NCBI RefSeq assembly: GCF_001677275.1
Contig: NZ_CP016177.1
Location: 248,001 to 312,000, forward strand
Reading direction: 5' to 3'
Length of the DNA: 64,000 nt
From: Vibrio breoganii
Lineage (GTDB): Bacteria; Pseudomonadota; Gammaproteobacteria; Enterobacterales; Vibrionaceae
Shown in pieces: positions 35,887 through 45,612 of this stretch. The first letter of the stretch is position 1. The number at the start of each line of letters is the position of its first letter. The position numbers and the translations under genes were made by a program. Below the pieces are notes generated by a model, which saw only the letters and a program-made list of their open reading frames with translations, was not told where the DNA came from and ran no database searches.

Positions 35887-38800
35887 TGACGCAAGAATCA
35901 CAACATAACGAACAGCAAGCAACAGTGGAAGCTCCGCCTGTTACCAAGAAAAAACGCTCCTTGTGGCGTCGTTTCTTGCGTGCGATTGCTCATCTATCGC
36001 TGGGTATGCTCGCTCTGATTTTGTTCGTCATCATTACGTTATGGGTACTGCTTTTCACTAACCCAGGGCTTAATGGCATTATTTGGACAGCAGAAAAGTT
36101 TGTCCCTGAATTAAAGGTAGAGGACACAGAAGGCGCGCTACTTAACGACTTCCAGCTTTATGGCATTGAATATAACAACCCTGACCTGTTTGTCGCATTG
36201 CAGGCCGAAAAGCTTGCGCTAGACATACAGCTGCGCTGCATTCCTAAGGTTGAGTTGTGCATTAAAACCTTAGGTATAGAGGGAGCCACCTTTGCCCTCA
36301 CCGATATCGCGCCAAGTGAAGAGGTGGCAGAGCAGGAACCAAGTGAGCCCATTACCAGTGTCTCTCTTCCTTTCGGTCTGGGCGTAAAGATTGAGCGCCT
36401 GTATCTGAATAGAATCGATCTGGATATCTTGGGTAATAAGATCGCATGGAGAGAATTTGAGACTGGAGCGCAAATGCGCTTTGATAGCCTTACCTTGAAT
36501 CCGACGCGCCTTGATGGCGGCCGACTAACACTTGCTGCAAGTGAAGGTGAGCCAGAGGTGGTACAAGAGGCCAGCGCTGATTCGTCCAAGTCAAAGATTG
36601 TTTTACCTGAGGTATGGATCCCTCTTAGCGCCAAGATTGAAGATATTACCGTCACCGACTTTAAAATGACCTCGCCAGAGGTAGAAATAGACCGAGCGCA
36701 TTTGGTTGGTTCTGCCAAAGGGAATAACGTTACCGTTGAAACCTTTGAATTGGCTATGCCACTTGTCGATTTAAATCTAGATGGCGAAGTTGAACTCAAA
36801 GAAGATTACCCACTGACTATTAATACCGATGCAAAGATAAAGCAAACCACGCTTGCAGGTCAGACATTGTCATTGAATGCCGAGGGCAGTGTGGCTGACT
36901 TAGCGCTAAGTGCTGGGTTGAGAAAGCTCATTGTTGCAGATATCGATGCCAAACTAGAGCCACTAGATCCCGACATTCCATTTGATATCGATTTAAGGCA
37001 AGCGCAAGTGCAGTGGCCGTTGCAAGGCGAGGCCGACTACAATGCTCAAATCGTCTCTCTACAAGCTAAGGGTATTTTAGATAAGTACACCCTCGATTTA
37101 ATGGGTGCAGCGCAGGGCAAGACGATTCCTGATGTGGATCTTACTGTGGATGGGGAAGGTAGCCTAGAGCACATAGATCTAGAAAGTATCGATGTTAAAA
37201 CGCTGCAGGGCGTTATTGAAGGCAGTGTGATGGCGAATTGGGCTAGCCCTATCAATTGGGCCGCCAATCTTCAATTACAGCATATTCAACCCGGGAGTTA
37301 TTGGCCGGAGGCTGAAGGTGATATCAGCGGGAGTTTGGCAACAACCGGTCGATTGCCAGAGAAAGGCGGTTGGGAGGTTGAGCTTTCAGAGCTTGATATT
37401 GACGGCATATTCCGTGATTACCCACTCAATATTAATGGTGTACTTGACGCTAAAGACGCGACAGGTAAGGGAGACTATCGATTTGATACACCTGGCTTGC
37501 TTGTGGCACATGGGCAGAACAATATTCGTATTTCAGGGGGCCTTGATCAGAACTGGAATCTGGATACCAAACTCGATATTCCTGAAATAAAGCATACAGT
37601 GCCTGATTTAGACGGCTCTGCCATTGGGTTAATCGAACTTCGAGGGCCCTTCGCTACGCCTGAGGTCATTGCTGATGTCACAGCGAACAAGATTGCTTGG
37701 CAAGATCAGCTGACGATTGAGTCTATAACCCTGAAAGGAGATGTTGAGCCATTGCCGACTCCGGGCGGAAAGCTCAACTTGGTTGTGCAAGGCTTGCAGC
37801 ATCTGGAGCAGAAAGTAACGCGCAGTGAGTTTAGCTTTAATGGCACTCAACAGCAGCACCGAGCGTCATTTAGCATCGACTCCGAGATGGTCAAGGGTGG
37901 CGTGAGCGTATCCGGTAGCCTAGAAACCGAGCCTGGTATCAAGTGGAAGGGCGAACTGCAAGATGCCAGTTTGACCACGGTACAAGGCGAATGGACGCTA
38001 GACCGTAGTCCAAAGCTTTCCTATGACGTGGACACACAAGTGGCGTTTGTTGAAGCTCACTGTTGGCTGCAGGCCGACTCTAAGTTGTGTCTTGATAAGG
38101 ACGTGCAAGCAGGCCAATCTGGCGAGGTGTTTGCTAGTGTTCAGAATTTCAATTTCTCCCAAGTCGCATCACTGCTGCCAAAAGAGGTCACCTTAGTGGG
38201 TAAGGTTGACGCCAATGCCCGTGCAAAATGGTCACCAACAGCTTTACCTGAGGTAGAGGTTAAGGTCGACCTTCTTAAGGGGAGTGTCACACAACAGCTA
38301 GATCGCCCTGTGACGGTAGGATGGAACAAAGCCGACCTTAAGGCGAGCCTTGTTAAAGACGACCTTAAGGCTGAGTGGTTAATTGATTTGACCGACAACG
38401 GCGATATTAAAGGGCGCGTCGACTTAGATGAGGTATCTAAGGAAAACAAACAGATAGATGCTCGCTTGCAACTCCAGCAGATCACTTTGGGTATGCTAGA
38501 GCCTCTGTTCGGTGAATTCAGTAAGGTGGGTGCGGATATTAACTCTGACATTCAATTACAAGGCCCCGTTGAACAGCCCAAGATCTTTGGCGATTTTAGA
38601 ATTGAGAATATTGTCGCTACCGGTGATGTCAGCCCAATTGATGTGACCTCAGGTCAAGTAATCGCAAAATTCTCCGGTTATCAGGGAGACTTTGACGCCA
38701 AGATCAACACCGAAGAAGGCGAACTCTTAATCACGGGTAACAATGATTGGCAAGACATGAAAAATTGGCGAGCTAATTACAATATATCGGCCAATGAATT

Positions 38801-39725
38801 GCTGGTGGACGTTCCTCCCGTCGTGAAGGCGAAAATTGAGCCTGATATTGATGTCGCTGTCTCTCCTGGTCTCATTGACGTCAAAGGAGAAGTGAGACTA
38901 CCTTGGGGAAGAATCACCGTTGAAGAGCTTCCACCGTCAGCGATTTCGGTGTCTTCGGATGAGATTATTTTAGACAAAGACCTAAAACCATTAGAGAAAA
39001 GCTCTGATTTCCCATTTGCGATTAAAACGGACATTAAGGTCATTATTGGCAACGACTTCTTGTTGAGCGCCTTCGGCTTGAAAGGCGGCCTTGTTGGTGA
39101 GATCAATGTATCTCAAAAGAATGAGGCGCCGTTCATTCTTGGAGAGGTAAACATTGTCGATGGTAAATATCGCTCCTTTGGTCAAGACTTAATTATTGAT
39201 GAAGGTAAGGTTCAGTTTAATGGGCCAGCAGACCAGCCATATCTGTCGATAAAGGCGATTCGAAACCCAGACAATACTGAAGATGATGTTATCGCGGGTA
39301 TCCAAGTTACAGGCCCCGCTGATGAACCGAGCATCGATGTGTTCTCAGAGCCCTCGATGCCTCAAGCGAATGCCTTATCGTATATTTTGCGAGGGCAGGA
39401 TATAGACAGCGACTCTGGCGGTAACGCCATGACGACAGCGCTTATCGGTTTGAGTTTGGCTCGAAGTGGACGTGTCGTCGGTGAGATCGGCGAAGCCTTT
39501 GGCGTAAGCGATCTGCAACTAGATACAGCGGGTACCGGAGATGATTCTCAGGTCACGGTAAGTGGCTACATTCTCCCTGGCTTACAGGTCAAATACGGTG
39601 TGGGTATTTTTGAACCCGTTGGTGAGTTCACATTCCGCTATCGATTGATGAAAGACCTGTATTTAGAAGTGATGTCAGGCACAGACAGCGCCGTAGATTT
39701 GTTGTATCAGTTTGAATTCGATTAA
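35886..39725 (+). CDS. tamB: TamB, large inner-membrane-anchored envelope protein
   Basis: 1279 residues, near the 1259 of E. coli. One membrane helix (about 33-56, IAHLSLGMLALILFVIITLW) follows a basic cytoplasmic stretch. The rest is a long periplasmic repeat structure of beta-taco type, with repeated short strands (VDLNLDGEVEL, VQWPLQGEADY). The C-terminal DUF490 region (about 960-1279) docks on TamA. AsmA-like bridge proteins of this kind move phospholipids to the outer membrane. It overlaps tamA by one base. Confidence 0.95.
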   Translation: MTQESQHNEQQATVEAPPVTKKKRSLWRRFLRAIAHLSLGMLALILFVIITLWVLLFTNPGLNGIIWTAEKFVPELKVEDTEGALLNDFQLYGIEYNNPDLFVALQAEKLALDIQLRCIPKVELCIKTLGIEGATFALTDIAPSEEVAEQEPSEPITSVSLPFGLGVKIERLYLNRIDLDILGNKIAWREFETGAQMRFDSLTLNPTRLDGGRLTLAASEGEPEVVQEASADSSKSKIVLPEVWIPLSAKIEDITVTDFKMTSPEVEIDRAHLVGSAKGNNVTVETFELAMPLVDLNLDGEVELKEDYPLTINTDAKIKQTTLAGQTLSLNAEGSVADLALSAGLRKLIVADIDAKLEPLDPDIPFDIDLRQAQVQWPLQGEADYNAQIVSLQAKGILDKYTLDLMGAAQGKTIPDVDLTVDGEGSLEHIDLESIDVKTLQGVIEGSVMANWASPINWAANLQLQHIQPGSYWPEAEGDISGSLATTGRLPEKGGWEVELSELDIDGIFRDYPLNINGVLDAKDATGKGDYRFDTPGLLVAHGQNNIRISGGLDQNWNLDTKLDIPEIKHTVPDLDGSAIGLIELRGPFATPEVIADVTANKIAWQDQLTIESITLKGDVEPLPTPGGKLNLVVQGLQHLEQKVTRSEFSFNGTQQQHRASFSIDSEMVKGGVSVSGSLETEPGIKWKGELQDASLTTVQGEWTLDRSPKLSYDVDTQVAFVEAHCWLQADSKLCLDKDVQAGQSGEVFASVQNFNFSQVASLLPKEVTLVGKVDANARAKWSPTALPEVEVKVDLLKGSVTQQLDRPVTVGWNKADLKASLVKDDLKAEWLIDLTDNGDIKGRVDLDEVSKENKQIDARLQLQQITLGMLEPLFGEFSKVGADINSDIQLQGPVEQPKIFGDFRIENIVATGDVSPIDVTSGQVIAKFSGYQGDFDAKINTEEGELLITGNNDWQDMKNWRANYNISANELLVDVPPVVKAKIEPDIDVAVSPGLIDVKGEVRLPWGRITVEELPPSAISVSSDEIILDKDLKPLEKSSDFPFAIKTDIKVIIGNDFLLSAFGLKGGLVGEINVSQKNEAPFILGEVNIVDGKYRSFGQDLIIDEGKVQFNGPADQPYLSIKAIRNPDNTEDDVIAGIQVTGPADEPSIDVFSEPSMPQANALSYILRGQDIDSDSGGNAMTTALIGLSLARSGRVVGEIGEAFGVSDLQLDTAGTGDDSQVTVSGYILPGLQVKYGVGIFEPVGEFTFRYRLMKDLYLEVMSGTDSAVDLLYQFEFD

Positions 39726-39740
39726 ACATAGGGTGAAGGT

Positions 39741-40085
39741 ATGCAGCATTTAGTTTTTGTTTATGGAACCTTGAGACAAGATGAAGCGAATCATTACCTT
39801 CTGCAAGGAAGCGAGTTTCTAGGCTTGTTTGAGACTCCACCACAGTACGCTCTTTACGACTTCAGCACGCTTCCGGGCATTGTTGAGGGACACGAGGTGA
39901 TTACAGGAGAGGTCTATAGGATCAGCGATGAAGTACTAGTGAAGCTAGATATTTTTGAAGATGTGCCTATTGAGTACAGAAGAGAAACCATCGACACTCC
40001 CTTCGGTGAAGCATGGATCTACCTTTACCAAGGAACTGAATCAGGCAAAGCGATAGAGTCAGGAGACTGGAATTTACGTAACTAG
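39741..40085 (+). CDS. ytfP: YtfP, gamma-glutamylcyclotransferase-like protein
   Basis: 114 residues. The YGTLR motif (residues 9-13) is the substrate-anion loop of GGCT/AIG2-like folds, with the acidic residue typical of the active site in GEVYRISDEVL. Activity in E. coli YtfP is not clear. It starts 16 bases after tamB, completing the tamA-tamB-ytfP run conserved in E. coli. Confidence 0.9.
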   Translation: MQHLVFVYGTLRQDEANHYLLQGSEFLGLFETPPQYALYDFSTLPGIVEGHEVITGEVYRISDEVLVKLDIFEDVPIEYRRETIDTPFGEAWIYLYQGTESGKAIESGDWNLRN

Positions 40086-40123
40086 GCCAATAGGCTTTGG
40101 TCATATTAAACAAGGATGTATGT

Positions 40124-40645
40124 ATGAAATGGATGTTAACGGCGTTGAGTTGCGTGATGCTATGGGGCTGTGTGGGTAAACCGGATCAGATTACTCCGGT
40201 AAACAACTTTGAGTTAGAAAGGTATCTTGGTAAGTGGTATGAGATCGCGCGTCTTGACCACTCCTTTGAGCGGGGCATGAATCAAGTATCAGCAGAATAT
40301 ACGATGCGCGAAGATGGCGGCGTTAAGGTGCTTAACAGTGGTTATTCCACGGAAGATAAAGAGTGGAACAGTGCTGAGGGTAAGGCCTATTTTGTTGAGT
40401 CTGAAGACTTAGGATACTTGAAGGTTTCCTTCTTTGGGCCTTTTTACGGCTCCTACATCGTGTTTGAACTAGAAAAGCAGAACTATGATTATGCCTTTGT
40501 CTCAGGGCCTAATCATTCCTACCTTTGGCTACTCTCGAGAACACCGCAAATCAGTGATGACATAAAGCAGAAATTTAAAAGCCAAGCAAAAGAGCTTGGC
40601 TTTGATACTAGCGAACTAATCTGGGTCGAACAGACTGTGGATTAG
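40124..40645 (+). CDS. blc: Bacterial lipocalin lipoprotein (Blc/VlpA type)
   Basis: 173 residues. A signal sequence ends in LWGC, giving lipidated Cys16, and the lipocalin signature [16 protein letters not shown] follows. Conserved [13 protein letters not shown] and SRTPQ complete the barrel. Bacterial lipocalins are outer-membrane lipoproteins that bind fatty acids or lysophospholipids under envelope stress. The ATG at 40124 is preferred to one at 40097 because AAGGATG lies just before it. Its stop codon overlaps that of the converging fbp gene. Confidence 0.9.
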   Translation: MKWMLTALSCVMLWGCVGKPDQITPVNNFELERYLGKWYEIARLDHSFERGMNQVSAEYTMREDGGVKVLNSGYSTEDKEWNSAEGKAYFVESEDLGYLKVSFFGPFYGSYIVFELEKQNYDYAFVSGPNHSYLWLLSRTPQISDDIKQKFKSQAKELGFDTSELIWVEQTVD

Positions 40646-41658
40646 TACTGTTCTGGGTTATCGCGCAGGAAACCGTGTAAGGTTTCAATCATCTCGGTTG
40701 AACCAGCAAAGAATGGAACACGTTGGTGCAGTTCTTCTGGTTTGATCTCCATGATACGGCCTTCGCCATCTGTCGCTTCACCGCCCGCTTGTTCCGCTAG
40801 GAAAGCAATTGGGTTGCACTCATAAAGAAGGCGTAGCTTGCCCGTTGGGTAAGCACGGGTGCTAGGGTAAAGGAAGATACCGCCAAGTAGCAGGTTACGG
40901 TGGAAATCTGATACCAAAGAACCAATGTAGCGAGAAGTGTAAGGACGCTTACCTACTTCATCTTCTTCCTGGCAGTATTTGATGTACTTCTTCACACCAG
41001 CAGGGAAGTTAATGTAGTTACCCTCGTTGATAGAGTAGATAAAGCCCTGCTTAGGAATACGCATGTCTTCGTGAGACAGGCAGAAAGAACCGATAGACGG
41101 ATCGTAAGTGAAGCCGTGAACGCCTTTACCCGTAGTATAAACTAGCATGGTTGAAGAACCGTAGATCACGTAACCAGAAGCCACTTGCTCTGTACCTGGC
41201 TGCAAGAAGTCACGCTCTTCTGCTAGGCCGCCAATTGGCGACAAGCGACGGTAAATAGAGAAGATAGTACCAACAGATACGTTTACGTCGATGTTGCTAG
41301 AGCCATCTAGTGGGTCCATCAATACAACGTATTTCGCTTGTTTGTTTACTTCTTTGTCGAAGCAAACTACTACGTCTTCTTCTTCACTCGCAATACCACA
41401 AACTTGGTCACGATTTTCTAGTGCGGCTTTGAAGGTATCGTTTGCTAACACATCAAGTTTTTGTTGTGCTTCACCTTGGATATTTTCTTCACCGGCTGCA
41501 CCCGTAATATCGACAAGGCCAGCCTTGTTGATTTCACGGTGTACGATTTTTGCCGCCAGATTAATCGACGACAAAAGAGACGAGAGCTCACCGCTAGCAT
41601 GGGGGAAATCATGCTGCTTCTCTATGATAAATTCACCTAACGTTCTTAAATTGGACAT
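40642..41658 (-). CDS. fbp: Fructose-1,6-bisphosphatase class I
   Basis: 338 residues. Metal-binding [19 protein letters not shown] and the sugar-phosphate site region [16 protein letters not shown] are intact. It converts fructose-1,6-bisphosphate to fructose-6-phosphate in gluconeogenesis. The ATG at 41658 follows an in-frame upstream sequence rich in G/C with a poor ribosome-binding site, and the N-terminus [15 protein letters not shown] matches the family. Its last codon overlaps the blc stop by 3 bases (TTAG on the plus strand). Confidence 0.96.
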   Translation of the reverse strand: MSNLRTLGEFIIEKQHDFPHASGELSSLLSSINLAAKIVHREINKAGLVDITGAAGEENIQGEAQQKLDVLANDTFKAALENRDQVCGIASEEEDVVVCFDKEVNKQAKYVVLMDPLDGSSNIDVNVSVGTIFSIYRRLSPIGGLAEERDFLQPGTEQVASGYVIYGSSTMLVYTTGKGVHGFTYDPSIGSFCLSHEDMRIPKQGFIYSINEGNYINFPAGVKKYIKYCQEEDEVGKRPYTSRYIGSLVSDFHRNLLLGGIFLYPSTRAYPTGKLRLLYECNPIAFLAEQAGGEATDGEGRIMEIKPEELHQRVPFFAGSTEMIETLHGFLRDNPEQY

Positions 41659-41876
41659 GGGGGGTTCCGTTTATTTGTATGACAAGTTCTTTTTTTAGCC
41701 AAATATACAGGACAAAACATATTACGACACGCGAAGTAACTGATCTATTTCACAGTTTTCTGACTTTCATCACTCGCAATGCTATGGGTTAGTGTCCAGA
41801 ATCTGGTTAGAATCAATTATAAGGCTTATTGACTCACCTTGGGATAGAGCCACCTCTCAAAGCAAATGGAAACTTT

Positions 41877-43232
41877 ATGCATATTCATATACTCGGAATT
41901 TGCGGCACCTTTATGGGTGGCGCTGCGGTACTAGCAAAGCAACTTGGTCACAAAGTGACGGGTAGTGATGCGAATGTTTATCCTCCAATGAGCACATTGC
42001 TTGAGTCGGAAGGGGTTGAAATCATCCAAGGCTACGACCCTGATCAACTGGAGCCTCGTCCAGATCTCGTAGTGATTGGTAATGCAATGAGTCGCGGTAA
42101 TCCTTGCGTTGAATATGTGTTGGACAACAATCTTAAATACACCTCAGGCCCGCAGTGGTTACAAGAGTTCCTTTTACACGATCGTTGGGTGCTGGCTGTG
42201 GCGGGCACTCATGGTAAAACGACTACTTCAAGCATGCTGGCTTGGATACTGGAAGATTGTGGCTATGAGCCAGGATTTCTTGTAGGCGGTGTGCTGGGTA
42301 ACTTCGATCAATCGGCTCGCTTAGGCGGCAGCATGTTTTTTGTTGTAGAGGCGGACGAATACGACAGCGCCTTCTTTGACAAGCGTTCTAAGTTTGTTCA
42401 TTACCACCCTAGAACTCTAGTGATGAATAACCTCGAGTTTGACCACGCAGATATCTTTGATGACCTAGAAGCCATCAAGCGCCAGTTTCATCATCTAGTC
42501 AGAACCGTTCCGAGTAACGGACGAATTTTATCTCCTGCTGACGATGAAGCCTTGAGTGATGTATTGACGCGCGGATGCTGGAGTGAAACCGAATTCTCCG
42601 GCAAAGAGTGGCAAGTGAAAAAACGAAAAGCAGACGGCAGTCACTTTGAGGTGTATTTGAAGCAACAGAAAATGGGTGAGGTGAAGTGGAACCTAGTAGG
42701 CGACCACAATGTAAATAACGCCTTGATGGCAATAGCGGCGGCGAGACACGTGGGCGTTGTTCCTGACTTGGCTTGCGAGTCTTTGGGGCGATTTATTAAT
42801 ACCAAGCGCCGCTTAGAGTTGAAAGGGGAAGTCAATGGTATCACCGTTTACGATGATTTTGCCCATCACCCAACAGCGGTTGAACTCACTTTAGATGGTT
42901 TGCGTAATAAAGTCGGAGAGCAACGAATCTTTGCGGTACTAGAGCCAAGGTCGAGCACCATGAAGATGGGCGTTCACAAAGATACTCTTGCGGCTTCCCT
43001 AGGCTTGGCTGACAAGGTATTCCTTTATCAGCCTGACAGCATCGAATGGTCAGTGGAGGATATTGCACAGCAGTGCTCTCAGCCAGCACAAGCGTCCAAC
43101 TCAGTGGATGATATTGTCAAATCTTTAGTGGAAGAGACTAAGCCAGGCGATCATATATTGGTGATGAGCAATGGTGGCTTTGAGGGAATCCATACTAAGC
43201 TTCTACAAGCACTACAGGTAGCGGAACATTAA
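41877..43232 (+). CDS. mpl: UDP-MurNAc:L-Ala-gamma-D-Glu-meso-DAP ligase (Mpl)
   Basis: 451 residues. An N-terminal Rossmann domain ([15 protein letters not shown]), the ATP loop [11 protein letters not shown] and the Mur ligase C-terminal domain are present. Mpl joins recycled murein tripeptide to UDP-MurNAc in cell-wall recycling. The ATG at 41877 fits the family start; a longer upstream reading is rejected. The last base is shared with the ubiX start (TAATG), so the two are coupled. Confidence 0.95.
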   Translation: MHIHILGICGTFMGGAAVLAKQLGHKVTGSDANVYPPMSTLLESEGVEIIQGYDPDQLEPRPDLVVIGNAMSRGNPCVEYVLDNNLKYTSGPQWLQEFLLHDRWVLAVAGTHGKTTTSSMLAWILEDCGYEPGFLVGGVLGNFDQSARLGGSMFFVVEADEYDSAFFDKRSKFVHYHPRTLVMNNLEFDHADIFDDLEAIKRQFHHLVRTVPSNGRILSPADDEALSDVLTRGCWSETEFSGKEWQVKKRKADGSHFEVYLKQQKMGEVKWNLVGDHNVNNALMAIAAARHVGVVPDLACESLGRFINTKRRLELKGEVNGITVYDDFAHHPTAVELTLDGLRNKVGEQRIFAVLEPRSSTMKMGVHKDTLAASLGLADKVFLYQPDSIEWSVEDIAQQCSQPAQASNSVDDIVKSLVEETKPGDHILVMSNGGFEGIHTKLLQALQVAEH

Positions 43233-43861
43233 TGCAGCGTAGCCAACAACAAAAAAGCATCACACTGGCCATGACGGGAGCCTCTGGGGCTCCTTACGGC
43301 TTAGCATTGCTCAAGAAACTGCTAGAAGCGGATTATAAGGTCTTCTTTCTTGTCTCTTCTGCGGCCCGCGTGGTGTTAGCCACTGAACATAACCTTAAGC
43401 TTCCTAGTGGTCCTGATGCCATCAAAGCGGCATTGGTGGCGCATTTGGGGTGTGATGACTCTAAGCTGGTGGTGTGTGGTAAAGAAGACTGGTTCTCTCC
43501 AGTGGCATCAGGCTCAGCCGCGCCTAAGCAGATGATTGTGTGCCCTTGTTCTGCAGGAAGCCTTGCCTCCATAGCTCATGGTATCTCTGACAATCTTATT
43601 GAGCGCGCTGCAGACGTGGTGCTTAAAGAGCGTGGTCAGTTAATTCTAGTGGTGCGTGAGACGCCATTTTCCACCCTACACTTAGAGAATATGCTTAAGC
43701 TGTCGAAGATGGGGGCGACTATTATGCCTGCCGCTCCAGGGTTCTATCATCAGCCGCAGTCCATTGAAGATCTGGTTAATTTTATGGTGGCGCGAGTGCT
43801 CGACCATATCGGTGTCAATCAAGACTTGGTGCAGCCTTGGGGCTACGATAGACGCCAGTAA
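43232..43861 (+). CDS. ubiX: UbiX flavin prenyltransferase
   Basis: 209 residues, a flavodoxin-like fold with the [15 protein letters not shown] phosphate loop and [14 protein letters not shown]. UbiX makes prenylated FMN, the cofactor of the UbiD decarboxylase in ubiquinone synthesis. The start overlaps the mpl stop. The mpl-ubiX pair is common in vibrios, though their functions are unrelated. Confidence 0.94.
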   Translation: MQRSQQQKSITLAMTGASGAPYGLALLKKLLEADYKVFFLVSSAARVVLATEHNLKLPSGPDAIKAALVAHLGCDDSKLVVCGKEDWFSPVASGSAAPKQMIVCPCSAGSLASIAHGISDNLIERAADVVLKERGQLILVVRETPFSTLHLENMLKLSKMGATIMPAAPGFYHQPQSIEDLVNFMVARVLDHIGVNQDLVQPWGYDRRQ

Positions 43862-43874
43862 TTACTTCAAAACA

Positions 43875-43900
43875 GCAACGCCAGCATATTGCTGGCGTTG
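43875..43900. terminator. Bidirectional hairpin after ubiX
   Basis: CAACGCCAGC-ATATT-GCTGGCGTTG is a 10-bp perfect stem between the converging ubiX and PIN-PhoH genes. T-runs are weak on either side, so it may act as a rho-linked barrier. Confidence 0.6.
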
Positions 43901-43937
43901 TCATTTCTAACCTTTATCAATGTAGGTTGGGTTTGAA

Positions 43938-45314
43938 CTACAGGTTCTCCTCGGCAAATTCGGCTAATCGACTGCGCACTACACCGTTGAGGTGAATGTT
44001 TGCTGAGCCTTCAAAATTTTTGAAGCGCTCCACCATATAAGTAAGGCCTGAAGTTACAGGGGTTAAATAAGGGGAGTCTATCTGTGCAAGGTTGCCAGAG
44101 CAGACAATCTTGGTACCTTCACCACAGCGAGTAATAATGGTCTTGATCTGCGAAGCGGTAAGGTTTTGGCACTCATCGAGTAAAACAAAAGCGTTTTGGA
44201 TGGAGCGTCCGCGCATAAAGTTGATGGATTTAAACTGAATGTTAGCCTTCTCACAGATGTAACGCAGTGACCCCTCCGTGCAGTGGTCATTCTTGTGTAG
44301 CGCTTCTAGGGTATCGGTGACCGCAGCAAGCCAAGGCAACATTTTTTCTTCCTCGTTGCCGGGTAAAAAACCGATAGACTCGCCAATCTCTGGCGTATTA
44401 CGAGTCACGATGATCTTATCAAACATATTATGTTCAACGGATTGCTCTAGAGCGGCTGCCATGGCGAGCAGGGTTTTACCACTGCCTGCTGCACCGGTTA
44501 ATATCACCAAGTCGATATCAGGGTCCATAAGGGCATCGAGCGCCATTCCTTGATAGATATTCTTTGGTTTAATATCCCAGGCACGACGACTCATCATCTT
44601 GTCTCGGCTTAGGTCTTTTAGAGTGACTGACTCTGAATCCATCTCAGTGACACGTGCAGCAAAGTTACTGTCAGAATCTAGAATGTACTGGTTGATGTAG
44701 GGTTGTTCGATACTGGATTGGTTGATTAAGTGATGGGTTTTTCCGGCTAGAGCAATGGAGTTAACTTCGTTTATCTTGTCCCAAAATGTTCCCTCGTATT
44801 CTACAAATCCCTTAGTTAAGTACTGCACATCGTCAATGAGCTGGTCGGTGCGGTAGTCCTCTACGTGGCGGACACCGGCTCCCTTGGCGCGTAGCCGCAT
44901 ATTGATGTCTTTGGTGACGAGCACGACATCACGTGGTGAGCGTTTGTTTTGTAGGTAGATAACGGCATTGAGTATTCGATTATCCCCAGCCTTATCCGCA
45001 AAGGCCTTTACCGTTTCTTGCAGTTCAAAATCAGCCAGTATGGAAAGTGTGCCTGTAGATTTTGATTCATTATTAAAACGGATACCTTCGGATATTTGGT
45101 CTGGCGTTGCTTCGCGGAACAGATCCTCTAAGGTACGAATCGCAACACGCGCATCACGAGCAACATCTCGTTTGCTGTCTTTGATTCGGTCTAGTTCTTC
45201 TAAAACCGTCATGGGAATGACGACGTCGTGTTCTTGAAAGGAATAAATGGCGTGTGGTTCGTGAAGTAGGATGTTGGTGTCGAGTACGAAAATCTTGCGT
45301 TCGCTATCACCCAT
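43938..45314 (-). CDS. PIN domain-PhoH ATPase fusion protein
   Basis: 458 residues. An N-terminal PIN nuclease domain (about 1-150) has acidic residues D12, D111 and D136. A C-terminal PhoH ATPase (about 250-458) has Walker A GAAGSGKT (274-281) and Walker B-like VLLDECQNL. The pair resembles PhoH2/YlaK, which act as RNA helicase-ribonucleases in other bacteria. AAGGAG precedes the ATG. It is divergent from rapA and not in an operon with a VapB-like antitoxin. Confidence 0.88.
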   Translation of the reverse strand: MGDSERKIFVLDTNILLHEPHAIYSFQEHDVVIPMTVLEELDRIKDSKRDVARDARVAIRTLEDLFREATPDQISEGIRFNNESKSTGTLSILADFELQETVKAFADKAGDNRILNAVIYLQNKRSPRDVVLVTKDINMRLRAKGAGVRHVEDYRTDQLIDDVQYLTKGFVEYEGTFWDKINEVNSIALAGKTHHLINQSSIEQPYINQYILDSDSNFAARVTEMDSESVTLKDLSRDKMMSRRAWDIKPKNIYQGMALDALMDPDIDLVILTGAAGSGKTLLAMAAALEQSVEHNMFDKIIVTRNTPEIGESIGFLPGNEEEKMLPWLAAVTDTLEALHKNDHCTEGSLRYICEKANIQFKSINFMRGRSIQNAFVLLDECQNLTASQIKTIITRCGEGTKIVCSGNLAQIDSPYLTPVTSGLTYMVERFKNFEGSANIHLNGVVRSRLAEFAEENL

Positions 45315-45444
45315 AAGCGTCTCCTTTGCTTATCTGACGTTGTGTATCCAAGCGATCTCAAAACCCAGTTTGTAGACTGATGAAGAGAGCTCAGTTAGAC
45401 AGTTAAAACCTCTTCTATTTTGAGTGTAGTTTGGTTTCATTTGT

Positions 45445-45472
45445 TTGACAGTTTGATTGCATAATTTATATC
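45445..45472 (+). promoter_or_regulatory. Possible rapA promoter
   Basis: TTGACA (45445-45450) is 16 bases from TATATC (45467-45472). It lies 140 bases before rapA in the 298-base gap to the PIN-PhoH gene, which otherwise shows no gene. Confidence 0.4.
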
Positions 45473-45612
45473 CAGCGAAATTAAGGTTTTACGTGCCCAG
45501 CATGCATCGATGTACTATCATGTCGCCCTTTTTCTGATAGGAAACTTAGCCAGTTTTGCTCGGTTTTCTTCTACTATTGTTAGAGTCAATTATACAAAAG
45601 GGTTTTAGCTGA

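Noticed and set aside
36158..36799. A 213-codon open frame opposite tamB
   Set aside because: It is a shadow of the real tamB gene, rich in Ser/Arg from reversed acidic codons.
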